A program made the position numbers and the translations under genes. Positions 14,706 through 22,417 of a stretch of DNA of 25,853 nucleotides are shown here, in pieces. Under the pieces are notes generated by a model that was given only the letters and a program-made list of their open reading frames with translations, did no database searches and had not been told where the DNA came from. The first letter of the stretch is position 1. The number at the start of each line of letters is the position of its first letter. Source of the stretch: NORP181 sp047623555 (lineage in GTDB: Bacteria > Pseudomonadota > Alphaproteobacteria > Rhodobacterales > Rhodobacteraceae); the NCBI GenBank assembly GCA_047623555.1, contig JBLHMP010000059.1, forward strand, positions 1 through 25,853, in the 5' to 3' direction.

Positions 14706-14738
14706 TTTCACAGACGGCTAAAACTCCCCGCCGGAGGC
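14706..14738 (-). repeat. Dispersed gene-end repeat, copy 3 (diverged)
   Basis: Read on the minus strand it begins GCCTCCGGCGGGGAGTTTT, matching the other two copies in the GC-rich hairpin and T-run but diverging after that, although it still ends in an A-rich run (GTGAAA). It starts 28 bases beyond the dgcN stop, in the same orientation as dgcN, where a terminator or attenuator would lie. Confidence 0.5.
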
Positions 14739-14766
14739 TCCCTAACCTACCTCCGGCGCAGAGCAA

Positions 14767-15768
14767 TCAGATAGCAGCCAACGCATCCACAAGCCGCCCA
14801 GCGCCATGCCGGAATGGATCAACCGCAGGCAATCCCATCCGTGCTTCGACTTCTTCTAGATAGGCAGTGGCCTCGTCTTCAGTCATATGCTGCGTGTTCA
14901 CCGCGATACCGACCACCTGACAGTCAGGGTTCGCCACCCGTGCCAATGGCAGTGCCATATCGCGCAATGACTCAAGCGATGGCAGCGTATAATCCGGCAA
15001 GCCGCGCATGGTTTCGCGTGTTGGTTCGTGGCTCAAAATCAATGCATCCGGCTGACCGCCATGGATCAACGCCATGGTCACACCGGAATAGGACACGTGA
15101 AACAGGCTGCCCTGCCCCTCGATGATATCCCAGTGATCCGCGTCATTGTCGGGTGTCAGATATTCGATCGATCCGGCCATGAAATCGGCAATCACCGCAT
15201 CCAATGGCACACCATGCCCGGTGATCAGAATACCAGTCTGCCCGGTGGCACGGAATGTGCTTTTCATACCGCGTTCACGCATCGCCTCGTCCAGCGCCAG
15301 CGCTGTGTACATTTTGCCCACCGAGCAATCGGTGCCGACGGCCAACACCCGTTTACCGGTGCGTTTTTTGCCATTGGCGATCGGATAGCCAACGGACGGC
15401 AGCCGCACATCATGCAACGTGCCACCATGCGTTTGCGAGGCCGCCACGAGGTCGCCTTCGTCGCGCAGCAAATTGTGCAGACCTGATGCCAGATCATAGC
15501 CCATTTCCAAGGCCTCGATCAGCACGTCTTTCCACGCCTGACTGATCAGGCCACCGCGATTGGCAACACCAATCACCATCGTTTTGGCGCCCGCAGCTTT
15601 GGCTTCGGCCAATGTCATGTCCGCGAGCCCCAAGTCAGCGCCACACCCCGGCAGGCGAAACTGTGCTACGGCGTTATCAGGACGCCAGTCCTTGATGCCC
15701 TGTGCCACTTTGGCGGCCAACTGATCCGGCGCATCGCCGAGGAACAACAGATATGGTGTTTCAATCAT
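14767..15768 (-). CDS. dgcN: D-glutamate N-acetyltransferase DgcN (DUF1611)
   Basis: This 333-residue protein belongs to the DUF1611 family. The N-terminal Rossmann-like part ends near residue 110. The C-terminal P-loop-type domain opens with the conserved GTDCSVGKMYTALAL (145-159) and continues through FRATGQTGILITG. The family was long unassigned; in marine bacteria DgcN has been reported to acetylate D-glutamate with acetyl-CoA, forming the substrate of DgcA. The adjacent dgcA-like gene on the same strand supports that role here. The ATG at 15766-15768 has AGGGGA about 7 bases upstream. No LysR-type DgcR regulator gene is visible next to it; the 281 bases upstream to the divergent malyl-CoA lyase gene hold no other gene and should contain the promoters. 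Confidence 0.83.
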   Translation of the reverse strand: MIETPYLLFLGDAPDQLAAKVAQGIKDWRPDNAVAQFRLPGCGADLGLADMTLAEAKAAGAKTMVIGVANRGGLISQAWKDVLIEALEMGYDLASGLHNLLRDEGDLVAASQTHGGTLHDVRLPSVGYPIANGKKRTGKRVLAVGTDCSVGKMYTALALDEAMRERGMKSTFRATGQTGILITGHGVPLDAVIADFMAGSIEYLTPDNDADHWDIIEGQGSLFHVSYSGVTMALIHGGQPDALILSHEPTRETMRGLPDYTLPSLESLRDMALPLARVANPDCQVVGIAVNTQHMTEDEATAYLEEVEARMGLPAVDPFRHGAGRLVDALAAI

Positions 15769-16049
15769 CGCAGAATCCCCTTTGGTTCATAGTTGCCTCC
15801 GTTTTCGGCAAAATACTACAGAATGTCATGCCGAAACTGACCCATTCGGCACTAATCACGCAAGGTTCTGCGGCGTTTTTCCAGATTCATCGAAGAATAT
15901 CCCACCGACATCCCGATCCTGGCGAAACTCGGCTAATCGGCGGCTCTTGGGTTATGCTGCAACTGCACAATTCCCTTGCGCCTCGACACGTAACTTAATA
16001 ACCAAACAACAATCTGAAACGCAACTTCCTTACCGAAAGCCCAACGCAC

Positions 16050-17003
16050 ATGAGTTTCCGTATTCAACCAACCGCCCCTTCCCGCCCCAACCGCTGCCAG
16101 CTATTTGGCCCTGGATCGCGCCCGGCGATATTTGAGAAAATGGCCAAGAGTGCGGCCGATGTAGTGAACTTGGACCTTGAGGATTCAGTGGCGCCCTCGG
16201 ACAAGGATTCGGCGCGGGCCAATGTCATCGCGGCGATTTCGAACGTTGACTGGGGCAGCAAAACTTTGTCTGTGCGGATCAACGGGTTGGACACGCCGTA
16301 TTGGTATCGTGATGTGGTCGACCTCTTGGAATTGGCCGGCGAGCGGCTCGACCAGATCATGATCCCCAAGGTTGGCTGTGCTGCGGATATCTATGCGGTT
16401 GATGCACTGGTGACGGCGATTGAAACGGCCAAGGGACGCAACAAGAAAATCGACTTTGAAGTCATTATCGAAAGCGCGGCAGGCATTGCCCATGTCGAAG
16501 AAATCGCCGCCGCGTCACCCCGTATGGTCGCCATGTCGCTGGGAGCTGCGGATTTTGCCGCGTCGATGGGCATGCAGACGACGGGAATTGGTGGCACGCA
16601 GGTGAATTACTACATGCTGCAGGACAGTGAAAAGCATTGGTCGGACCCCTGGCATTGGGCGCAGGCGGCAATTGTTGCAGCGTGTCGGACACACGGGGTA
16701 TTGCCGGTGGACGGGCCGTTTGGCGATTTCTCAGATGATGAGGGATTTCGCGCACAGGCGCGCCGTTCAGCGACGCTTGGCATGGTTGGTAAATGGGCGA
16801 TCCACCCCAAACAGATCGCCATTGCCAACGAAGTGTTTACCCCATCCGCCGAGGCCGTGACCGAAGCCCGCGAGATTCTGGCGGCTATGGAGCAGGCCAA
16901 GGCCAATGGCGAGGGCGCGACCGTTTATAAGGGGCGTTTGGTGGATATTGCGTCAATCAAACAGGCCGAAGTGATTGTGCGTCAGTCTGAATTGTTCGAC
17001 TGA
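16050..17003 (+). CDS. mcl1: L-malyl-CoA/beta-methylmalyl-CoA lyase
   Basis: This 317-residue HpcH/HpaI-citrate-lyase-fold enzyme is very similar in length and N-terminus to Rhodobacter Mcl1. Key residues are the LDLEDSV segment (41-47), the CoA-site arginine in VRING (Arg76), and metal ligands Glu141 (VIIESA) and Asp168 (SLGAADFA). It cleaves malyl-CoA to acetyl-CoA and glyoxylate, and methylmalyl-CoA to propionyl-CoA and glyoxylate. It acts in the ethylmalonyl-CoA pathway and in C1 or C2 assimilation. No other ethylmalonyl-CoA pathway gene is in the window, so it stands alone. The ATG at 16050 gives the family MSFR start, although the ribosome site is weak. It diverges from dgcN. Confidence 0.9.
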   Translation: MSFRIQPTAPSRPNRCQLFGPGSRPAIFEKMAKSAADVVNLDLEDSVAPSDKDSARANVIAAISNVDWGSKTLSVRINGLDTPYWYRDVVDLLELAGERLDQIMIPKVGCAADIYAVDALVTAIETAKGRNKKIDFEVIIESAAGIAHVEEIAAASPRMVAMSLGAADFAASMGMQTTGIGGTQVNYYMLQDSEKHWSDPWHWAQAAIVAACRTHGVLPVDGPFGDFSDDEGFRAQARRSATLGMVGKWAIHPKQIAIANEVFTPSAEAVTEAREILAAMEQAKANGEGATVYKGRLVDIASIKQAEVIVRQSELFD

Positions 17004-17045
17004 TCCCGATTGAGGCCTACACCCAGGCCCCTTGAATTATTGCCA

Positions 17046-17098
17046 CGCCCTATGGGCGCGGCGGTGCCTCCGGCGGAGGTATTGTTGACGAGAAGAAA
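17046..17098 (+). repeat. Gene-end repeat copy 2, with an adjoining hairpin
   Basis: A small inverted repeat CGCCC-TAT-GGGCG (17046-17058) precedes the 33-bp element at 17066-17098, which begins GCCTCCGGCGGAGGTATT. The 33-bp element differs from copy 1 at three positions. The block fills the gap between the convergent mcl1 and Lrp-type genes and ends one base before the Lrp gene stop codon. It probably serves as the transcription end of mcl1. Confidence 0.65.
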
Positions 17099-17099
17099 A

Positions 17100-17552
17100 T
17101 CAGGCGCGCAGGTCTTTTGGTGAGCCCAGGACCATGTAGGATGTGATCGAATTGACGTGCGGCAATGCGCCGAGAAAATCGGTGTGGAAGGTTTTATAGG
17201 CCGCCAGATCAGCGCATTCGATGCGCAGAAAATATTCGATCGTGCCGGTTATATTGTGGCATTCGATCACTTCCGGGGACCGTGACACTGCGTGTTCAAA
17301 CCGCTCTTGTGCAGCCTTTGAATGTTCGCTGAGTCCAACCCCGATGTAGGCCGTCACCCCGATGCCCATCGCAGCGGAATTTAGCACCGCGCGGTAACCG
17401 GTGATGATGCCACGCCGTTCCAGTTCTTGGACCCGGCGCAGGCAGGCCGATGGTGACAGACCAACACGATCGGCCAGTTGCAGGTTGGTGATGCGACCAT
17501 TCAGTGTGAGTTCACGCAATATATGGTCGTTTATTTGGTCAAGTTTGCTCAT
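17100..17552 (-). CDS. Lrp/AsnC family transcriptional regulator
   Basis: This 150-residue regulator has an N-terminal winged helix-turn-helix (about 1-60, with ITNLQLADRVGLSPSACLRRV holding the recognition helix) and a C-terminal RAM/ligand-binding domain (about 70-145) with the usual GTIEYFLRIE strand. Such proteins sense amino acids. It is divergent from a LysE-type exporter across 73 bases, the classical arrangement in which the regulator turns on amino-acid export when its ligand is abundant. The ATG at 17550-17552 gives a complete domain. The ligand and the operator are not evident from the sequence. Confidence 0.92.
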   Translation of the reverse strand: MSKLDQINDHILRELTLNGRITNLQLADRVGLSPSACLRRVQELERRGIITGYRAVLNSAAMGIGVTAYIGVGLSEHSKAAQERFEHAVSRSPEVIECHNITGTIEYFLRIECADLAAYKTFHTDFLGALPHVNSITSYMVLGSPKDLRA

Positions 17553-17625
17553 TTGATGCTAAGATATCCGAATTATCCGTCAAAACGCAATTTCATTTGG
17601 CTCTGAGCCGTTAAATATTGCGCAC

Positions 17626-18216
17626 ATGACGTATGAATTGATATCCGCGCTTGCGCTGTTTGCTTTTGTGTCCTCGATCACGCCGGGGCCGAATAACCTG
17701 ATGTTGATGGCATCGGGGGCCAATTTTGGGTTTCGCCGGACGATCCCGCATATGCTGGGGATTAACCTGGGATTTATGTTTATGTGTTTGGTTGTTGGCA
17801 TCGGGTTGGCACAGGTGTTTGACGCCTATCCGGTCAGCTATACCATTCTTAAGGTTTTTAGCGTTGCCTACCTGCTGTGGCTGGCATGGAAAATCGCCCA
17901 TGCGGCGCCAATCACGTCGCAGGATGCCGCGGGAAAACCGATGACGTTGTTACAGGCGGCGGCGTTTCAGTGGGTCAATCCCAAGGTCTGGGCGATGGTT
18001 CTGACCACGATCAGCGTTTATACGCCCGAACAAACGGTGCAGATGGTGGTATTGGTGGCCGTGATATTTACCGCGATCAACCTGCCGTCTATTGGCACGT
18101 GGACGATGCTTGGCCAGCAGATGGCGCGGTTTTTGACCAGCCCGCGCCGGTTGGTGGTGTTTAATTGGGGCATGGCAACGCTGTTGGTGGTGTCGTTGTA
18201 CCCGGTGTTGACCTAA
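17626..18216 (+). CDS. LysE/RhtB family amino-acid exporter
   Basis: This 196-residue inner-membrane protein has about six hydrophobic segments. The family signature SSITPGPNNLMLMASGANFGF lies near residues 16-36, and the conserved FQWVNPKVWAM near 108-118. It is predicted to export an amino acid or a related metabolite; the substrate is unknown. The divergent Lrp-type gene probably controls it. No ribosome site is clear before the ATG at 17626, and an AT-rich TTAAATATT lies 7-15 bases upstream, so the message may be leaderless or nearly so. Its stop overlaps the convergent GyrI-like gene by four bases. Confidence 0.9.
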   Translation: MTYELISALALFAFVSSITPGPNNLMLMASGANFGFRRTIPHMLGINLGFMFMCLVVGIGLAQVFDAYPVSYTILKVFSVAYLLWLAWKIAHAAPITSQDAAGKPMTLLQAAAFQWVNPKVWAMVLTTISVYTPEQTVQMVVLVAVIFTAINLPSIGTWTMLGQQMARFLTSPRRLVVFNWGMATLLVVSLYPVLT

Positions 18217-18848
18217 ATTGGGCGCACCGGTTGGCGCAGAATTGTTCTGAGCTTTTCCGGGGCCATGCGCCGTGGGTCGCTTAGATATATCTCATGGTGG
18301 GGCATACCGAATGTCAGACCAAGGTCGGGCATCACCGTATTGTGCAGATGCCCGAGCACCGGAGCCTCTGCACAATAGGGGCCAATATGCAGGGTTTGCA
18401 GGCTGTCGCCCTCCTCTTGCACCTCCAATCGCACCGATTTCATGGTGGCAGCATCAGTTGGGGCGTCCGTTTTGCGAGCCAGTTTACTCAGGGCCGTGGC
18501 GCGCACAGTCTCGAATTCATCGCCATCCACATCGTCCGGCAAGCGGATCATAGCAGTCCACTGCCAGGCCGCGCGATCATCGCTGACAAAGACCGATGGG
18601 TCATCCGCAAACCAAAGCGCCTCGAGCGGCGGAACGGTGAAATCGGCGCCTTTGGCTTTGGACCAAAACTTAACCCCATAGGCCAGCGGATAAAGCGCGG
18701 AAATAGCGCGGATATAATCCGGGCCGCCGGGTTCACCAGCGCCGTCAATCATCAAATAAGTCATCGGCGGAATGGTCAACCGATCCCAACGCCCCTGTTT
18801 GCCCGAATAAAACGGTTTGTCGCGTTTCTTGAAATCCAGTTTGTCCAT
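18213..18848 (-). CDS. GyrI-like small-molecule-binding domain protein
   Basis: This 211-residue protein belongs to the GyrI-like family. Recognisable parts are the N-terminal KPFYSGKQGRWDRLTIPPMTYL, the central PLEALWFADD with a following WQWTAMIRLPDDV, and the C-terminal HEIYLSDPRRMAPEKLRTILRQPV. GyrI-like domains bind hydrophobic small molecules, and some hydrolyse them. It has no DNA-binding part or signal peptide, so it should be a cytoplasmic binder. It starts 9 bases after the stop of an AraC-GyrI regulator gene on the same strand and is surely co-transcribed. It may be the effector or scavenger partner of that regulator. Confidence 0.88.
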   Translation of the reverse strand: MDKLDFKKRDKPFYSGKQGRWDRLTIPPMTYLMIDGAGEPGGPDYIRAISALYPLAYGVKFWSKAKGADFTVPPLEALWFADDPSVFVSDDRAAWQWTAMIRLPDDVDGDEFETVRATALSKLARKTDAPTDAATMKSVRLEVQEEGDSLQTLHIGPYCAEAPVLGHLHNTVMPDLGLTFGMPHHEIYLSDPRRMAPEKLRTILRQPVRPI

Positions 18849-18857
18849 TTTGGCCCC

Positions 18858-19691
18858 TTATTTCAGTGGCAGGCATATTTCGGTCCGCAAATCCGCAGGT
18901 GCGGTATTGCGCGGTGAATTCAGATAAATATCATAGCTTGGCGCGTCTGCGGGCTCATGGCCTGACGCCGGCAACCATGTGCCAAACAACGCCTGGTAGC
19001 CGATCGATAAGCCAGAATAATGGCCCTGAAAGGTCAGCACAGCAGTCCTGCCACCAGTCAGACTATGTTCTTCCAAGCCGTCCGGGATGTTGGTGCCGCG
19101 CCACTCAACGGCGGCATAGTTGCGCAAATCAGCCTGCGTCGTGACATCAGGGTTGTCGATGTAAAATGCGATCATTGGACCGGTTTGCGCCCACAGCCCA
19201 CGCGATTCACAAATTGTATTGAGAGTATCAAAGCTCCGGCCAACCGTATGATACGCACCGCGATGTGCCAGCGCCGCCAACCTGCGAGGCGGTTCAACCC
19301 TGATGGCGACCGCGAACTTCGCGGGCTCTGTCGGCTTTTGCCCGGCCAGCGGCGTCAACAACCGGCCGGATTTGCGAAATGCAGCCGGGCGACAGCCATA
19401 GGCGTCGTTAAACGCGCGGGCAAAAGCAGCGGCGTTTGGGTATCCGCACCCCGCCGCCAAAGCAGCAATGGGCTGATCACTTTGCACCAAGCGGACAGCC
19501 GCCAAATGCAGGCGCAACCGACGCACCGCCTGGGCGCAGGTTTCCCCGGTCATGGCGCGAAACACCCGGTGCCAATGAAACCGCGACATGGCAGCAACAT
19601 CCGCCAACTGGTCCAGCGACAAATCACTGGCTGGATTGTCGTGGATATAGGCCAGAACGCGCAATATACGGTCTTCATACGAAGCGGGCAT
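18858..19691 (-). CDS. AraC family regulator with C-terminal GyrI-like domain
   Basis: This 277-residue regulator has an N-terminal AraC-type double helix-turn-helix (about 8-108; LSLDQLADVAAMSRFHWHRVF and IAALAAGCGYPNAAAFARAF are the two helix pairs). The C-terminal GyrI-like effector domain (about 125-277) ends in SYDIYLNSPRNTAPADLRTE. This is the Rob-like arrangement: the GyrI-like domain binds a small hydrophobic or cationic compound and the AraC part activates genes. It heads an operon with the stand-alone GyrI-like gene 9 bases downstream and diverges from accA across 123 bases. Targets beyond its own operon cannot be inferred. Confidence 0.93.
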   Translation of the reverse strand: MPASYEDRILRVLAYIHDNPASDLSLDQLADVAAMSRFHWHRVFRAMTGETCAQAVRRLRLHLAAVRLVQSDQPIAALAAGCGYPNAAAFARAFNDAYGCRPAAFRKSGRLLTPLAGQKPTEPAKFAVAIRVEPPRRLAALAHRGAYHTVGRSFDTLNTICESRGLWAQTGPMIAFYIDNPDVTTQADLRNYAAVEWRGTNIPDGLEEHSLTGGRTAVLTFQGHYSGLSIGYQALFGTWLPASGHEPADAPSYDIYLNSPRNTAPADLRTEICLPLK

Positions 19692-19775
19692 TTGGTCCTT
19701 TCGGCGGGGTTCTGTTCACGGTTTTATGGCACAAACAGACTGCACAAATCTTGCTGAGTTGCATCTGGACCTGCG

Positions 19776-19800
19776 CGGGGTCATATATCGTTTAACCCCG
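19776..19800. promoter_or_regulatory. Inverted repeat in the accA leader
   Basis: CGGGGT (19776-19781) and ACCCCG (19795-19800) flank an AT-rich 13-base core just upstream of the accA start. It could be a leader hairpin or an operator whose core includes a -10-like TATAT. The assignment is weak. Confidence 0.25.
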
Positions 19801-19814
19801 GTGTGAGAGATACC

Positions 19815-20777
19815 ATGACCCAATACCTCGAATTTGAAAAACCGCTGTCTGAAATCGAAGGCAAAGCAGAAGAATTGCGCGCCCTCGCACGTGCCAACGA
19901 AGAAATGGATGTGGCAGACGAGGCGGCGGCACTGGATGCCAAAGCCGAAATACTGCTGCGCGATCTGTATTCCAACCTGACCCCTTGGCGCAAATGTCAG
20001 GTGGCACGGCATGCCCAACGGCCCCATTGCCGGGACTATATTGAGGCGCTGTTTGACGAATACACGCCGCTGGCTGGCGATCGGAACTTTGCCGATGATC
20101 ATGCGATCATGGGCGGGTTGGCACGGTTTAACGACCAGCCCGTAGTGGTGATTGGCCACGAAAAAGGTAGCGACACCAAATCGCGGATCGAACGTAATTT
20201 CGGCATGGCGCGCCCCGAGGGCTATCGCAAGGCCATTCGGCTGGTGGAACTGGCCAACCGCTTTGATCTGCCGTTGATTATGCTGGTGGACACGCCCGGC
20301 GCCTATCCCGGCAAAGGCGCCGAGGAACGCGGCCAGTCCGAGGCAATCGCCCGCACAACCGAGATTTGTTTGCAGGTTGGGGTGCCGGTTGTCAGCGTCA
20401 TTATCGGCGAAGGCGGCTCTGGCGGGGCGGTGGCCTTTGCCACGGCCAACCGCATCGCCATGTTGGAACATTCGATCTATTCGGTGATCTCGCCCGAGGG
20501 CTGTGCGTCGATCCTGTGGAAAGACGCCGAGAAAATGCGCGAGGCGGCCGAGGCGTTACGTCTGACGGCGCAGGATCTGTTGAAGCTGGACGTGATCGAC
20601 CGGATCATTCCGGAACCAATGGGCGGCGCGCATCGCGACAAAGACAGTACGATCACCGCTGTGGGCAAAGCGATTACCGCAATGCTCAAAAGCCTTGATG
20701 GTAAAGACGGAGCTGCCTTGCTTACCGACCGACGTAGCAAGTTTTTGGCGATGGGATCAAAAGGCCTGGCCGCCTGA
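19815..20777 (+). CDS. accA: Acetyl-CoA carboxylase carboxyltransferase subunit alpha
   Basis: This 320-residue cytoplasmic enzyme moves the carboxyl group from biotin to acetyl-CoA, giving malonyl-CoA for fatty-acid synthesis, as part of the AccA/AccD pair. It matches AccA throughout: the helical N-terminus YLEFEKPLSEIEGK, then LARFNDQPVVVIGHEKG, FGMARPEGYRKA, LIMLVDTPGAYPGKGAEERGQ, IIGEGGSGGA and SPEGCASILWKD. The ATG at 19815 is preferred to a GTG four codons upstream because the family begins MTQYLEFE and a GAGAG site lies just ahead. It is a single gene, divergent from the AraC-GyrI gene, with a hairpin terminator following. accD is not in the window. Confidence 0.96.
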   Translation: MTQYLEFEKPLSEIEGKAEELRALARANEEMDVADEAAALDAKAEILLRDLYSNLTPWRKCQVARHAQRPHCRDYIEALFDEYTPLAGDRNFADDHAIMGGLARFNDQPVVVIGHEKGSDTKSRIERNFGMARPEGYRKAIRLVELANRFDLPLIMLVDTPGAYPGKGAEERGQSEAIARTTEICLQVGVPVVSVIIGEGGSGGAVAFATANRIAMLEHSIYSVISPEGCASILWKDAEKMREAAEALRLTAQDLLKLDVIDRIIPEPMGGAHRDKDSTITAVGKAITAMLKSLDGKDGAALLTDRRSKFLAMGSKGLAA

Positions 20778-20801
20778 CACCCAAGGGGTTGAAAACGGTG
20801 T

Positions 20802-20823
20802 AGGGTGGGTGAAAACCCACCTT
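20802..20823. terminator. Hairpin between accA and the ABC permease gene
   Basis: GGTGGGT (20804-20810) and ACCCACC (20815-20821) form a stem closed by a GAAA tetraloop, extendable by one wobble and one A-T pair. It sits between two convergent stops and is a likely bidirectional terminator. The GTAGGGTGGGT core resembles a repeat I recall as frequent in Rhodobacteraceae. Confidence 0.6.
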
Positions 20824-20829
20824 CCGCAA

Positions 20830-21621
20830 TCAGTTCCGCCAGCGCAACAGACGTTTTTCCACCCGACCAATAGCCCAGCTTGTTAAAACTCCCAGTAGCG
20901 ACAGGATCAGCACACCGGCAAACAGCCGCTCAAGATCATACAGCGATCCGGCCTGCAAGATATAGGCACCGATACCGTATTCCGCGCCAAGCATTTCTGC
21001 CGCCACCAGCAAAATGATCCCGATGGCAATTGACACTCGCAGGCCTGACAATATCCCCGGCAATGCGCCCGGCAGGATGATTTTGCGCACGATGCTGGCC
21101 CAACTCAGACCAAAACTCTGGCCCATACGCACCAGCGTGCGGTCCACATTATCCACCGCGCCATAGGTGGCCACAATGGTGGGCGTAAACGTGCCCAACG
21201 CGATCAGCGCATATTTTGACCCTTCATCAATGCCGAACCAGATCACAAACAACGGCAGCAACGCAATCTTGGGGATCGGAAAAATCGCCGCCACCAGCGG
21301 GATCAGCCCGGCACGCACATAGCTGAACAATCCGATCATCACGCCAACGGCAATACCCGCAGAAATACCCATCACGCTGCCAACCACAAGCCGGGTCAGC
21401 GACGGCACGATATGGGTCCACAGCAGCCCTGATTGCCACAGCTCAACCAGCGTCGCACCAACATCAGACGGGCGTGGCAGCGTCAGATTGGTGATCCATC
21501 CGGTGCGCGTGCCCCATTCGGCCAGCGCCACCAGCACCAGAAACACCACAAACCCAGCCCCGCGTTTGGCAACCGGGCTAAATCCGCCGCCGCGATAGGG
21601 CACATTGCGCGGCTCAGACAT
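20830..21621 (-). CDS. ABC transporter permease, NitT/TauT (SsuC/TauC) type
   Basis: This 263-residue inner-membrane permease has about six membrane segments. The binding-protein-dependent transport signature lies in the ALGTFTPTIVATYGAVDNVD to KIILPGALPGILSGLRVSIAIG region (about 143-200). The latter contains the EAA-like loop that docks to the ATPase. It is the last gene of the importer operon and overlaps the ATPase gene by 8 bases. Relatives carry sulfonates, nitrate, aromatic acids or pyrimidine precursors; sequence alone does not show which. Confidence 0.92.
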   Translation of the reverse strand: MSEPRNVPYRGGGFSPVAKRGAGFVVFLVLVALAEWGTRTGWITNLTLPRPSDVGATLVELWQSGLLWTHIVPSLTRLVVGSVMGISAGIAVGVMIGLFSYVRAGLIPLVAAIFPIPKIALLPLFVIWFGIDEGSKYALIALGTFTPTIVATYGAVDNVDRTLVRMGQSFGLSWASIVRKIILPGALPGILSGLRVSIAIGIILLVAAEMLGAEYGIGAYILQAGSLYDLERLFAGVLILSLLGVLTSWAIGRVEKRLLRWRN

Positions 21622-22381
21622 GTTGCAACTCGCGATCTGCGGCGGTTGCCTCTTCGCGCATCAAATCCCACAACCGGGCCTGCAACTCTTCCAGTTTCGG
21701 GTGTCCCATGTGGCGATCTTTCAGTGGAATATCAATTTCGATCAGTTCACGCACCCGCCCGGGGCGGCGCGACAGAACTGCAATACGATGGCCCAAACGC
21801 ACCGCCTCGGTCAAATTGTGGGTCACGTAAACGCCGGTGAAATGCTGACGTTCCCACAACGCCACCAGATCTTCCATCAGCAACTCTCGGGTTTGCGCGT
21901 CCAGCGCTGACAGCGGTTCATCCAACAGCATCACCGCCGGATTGACCGCCAAAGCCCGTGCAATCGCCACCCGTTGCTTCATGCCGCCGGACAATTGCCG
22001 TGGCAACGCGTCGTCAAAGTCGGACAAACGGGTGCGGGCCAGCACATCGTCGATGATCCGCTTACTTTCGGCCCGGCCAATCCCGTGATCCTCAAGCACC
22101 AGCGACACGTTTCCGCGCACCGTCCGCCAAGGCAGCAGGGCAAAATCCTGAAACACATATGTCAGCGGGTTAAGGCAGCCCTCGGGCGGCTCGCCCAGCT
22201 GTAATATCTCGCCCGATTCGGGCTGCTCTAGCCCGCCAATCAGGCGCAACAATGTTGACTTGCCACAGCCCGACGGGCCGATCACACATAGAATTTCACC
22301 CGCAGGAATATGCAGCGAAATGTCGTCCAGCACCAGCATGTCAGAATACCGGTGGGATACGTTGTTCAGGGTCAGATCCAT
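21614..22381 (-). CDS. ABC transporter ATP-binding protein, NitT/TauT type
   Basis: This 255-residue ATPase powers the importer. Visible motifs are Walker A GPSGCGKST (35-43), the Q-loop glutamine at about 78, signature LSGGMKQR (130-137), Walker B VMLLDEP (150-156) with the D-loop SALD, and the switch His188 in YVTHNLTEA. The protein resembles SsuB/TauB. It lies between the binding-protein gene (36 bases upstream) and the permease gene (8-base overlap), so all three form one system. It acts on the cytoplasmic face of the membrane. Confidence 0.95.
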   Translation of the reverse strand: MDLTLNNVSHRYSDMLVLDDISLHIPAGEILCVIGPSGCGKSTLLRLIGGLEQPESGEILQLGEPPEGCLNPLTYVFQDFALLPWRTVRGNVSLVLEDHGIGRAESKRIIDDVLARTRLSDFDDALPRQLSGGMKQRVAIARALAVNPAVMLLDEPLSALDAQTRELLMEDLVALWERQHFTGVYVTHNLTEAVRLGHRIAVLSRRPGRVRELIEIDIPLKDRHMGHPKLEELQARLWDLMREEATAADRELQHV

Positions 22382-22390
22382 AGGTTGGTC

Positions 22391-22411
22391 GGGCGGACCA
22401 TAGGCCCGCCC
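22391..22411. repeat. Intercistronic hairpin between binding-protein and ATPase genes
   Basis: GGGCGG (22391-22396) and CCGCCC (22406-22411) form a 6-bp stem in the 36-base gap. Hairpins here often protect the upstream binding-protein message or reduce read-through, so that more binding protein than ATPase is made. No T-run follows. Confidence 0.4.
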
Positions 22412-22417
22412 AGTCCT

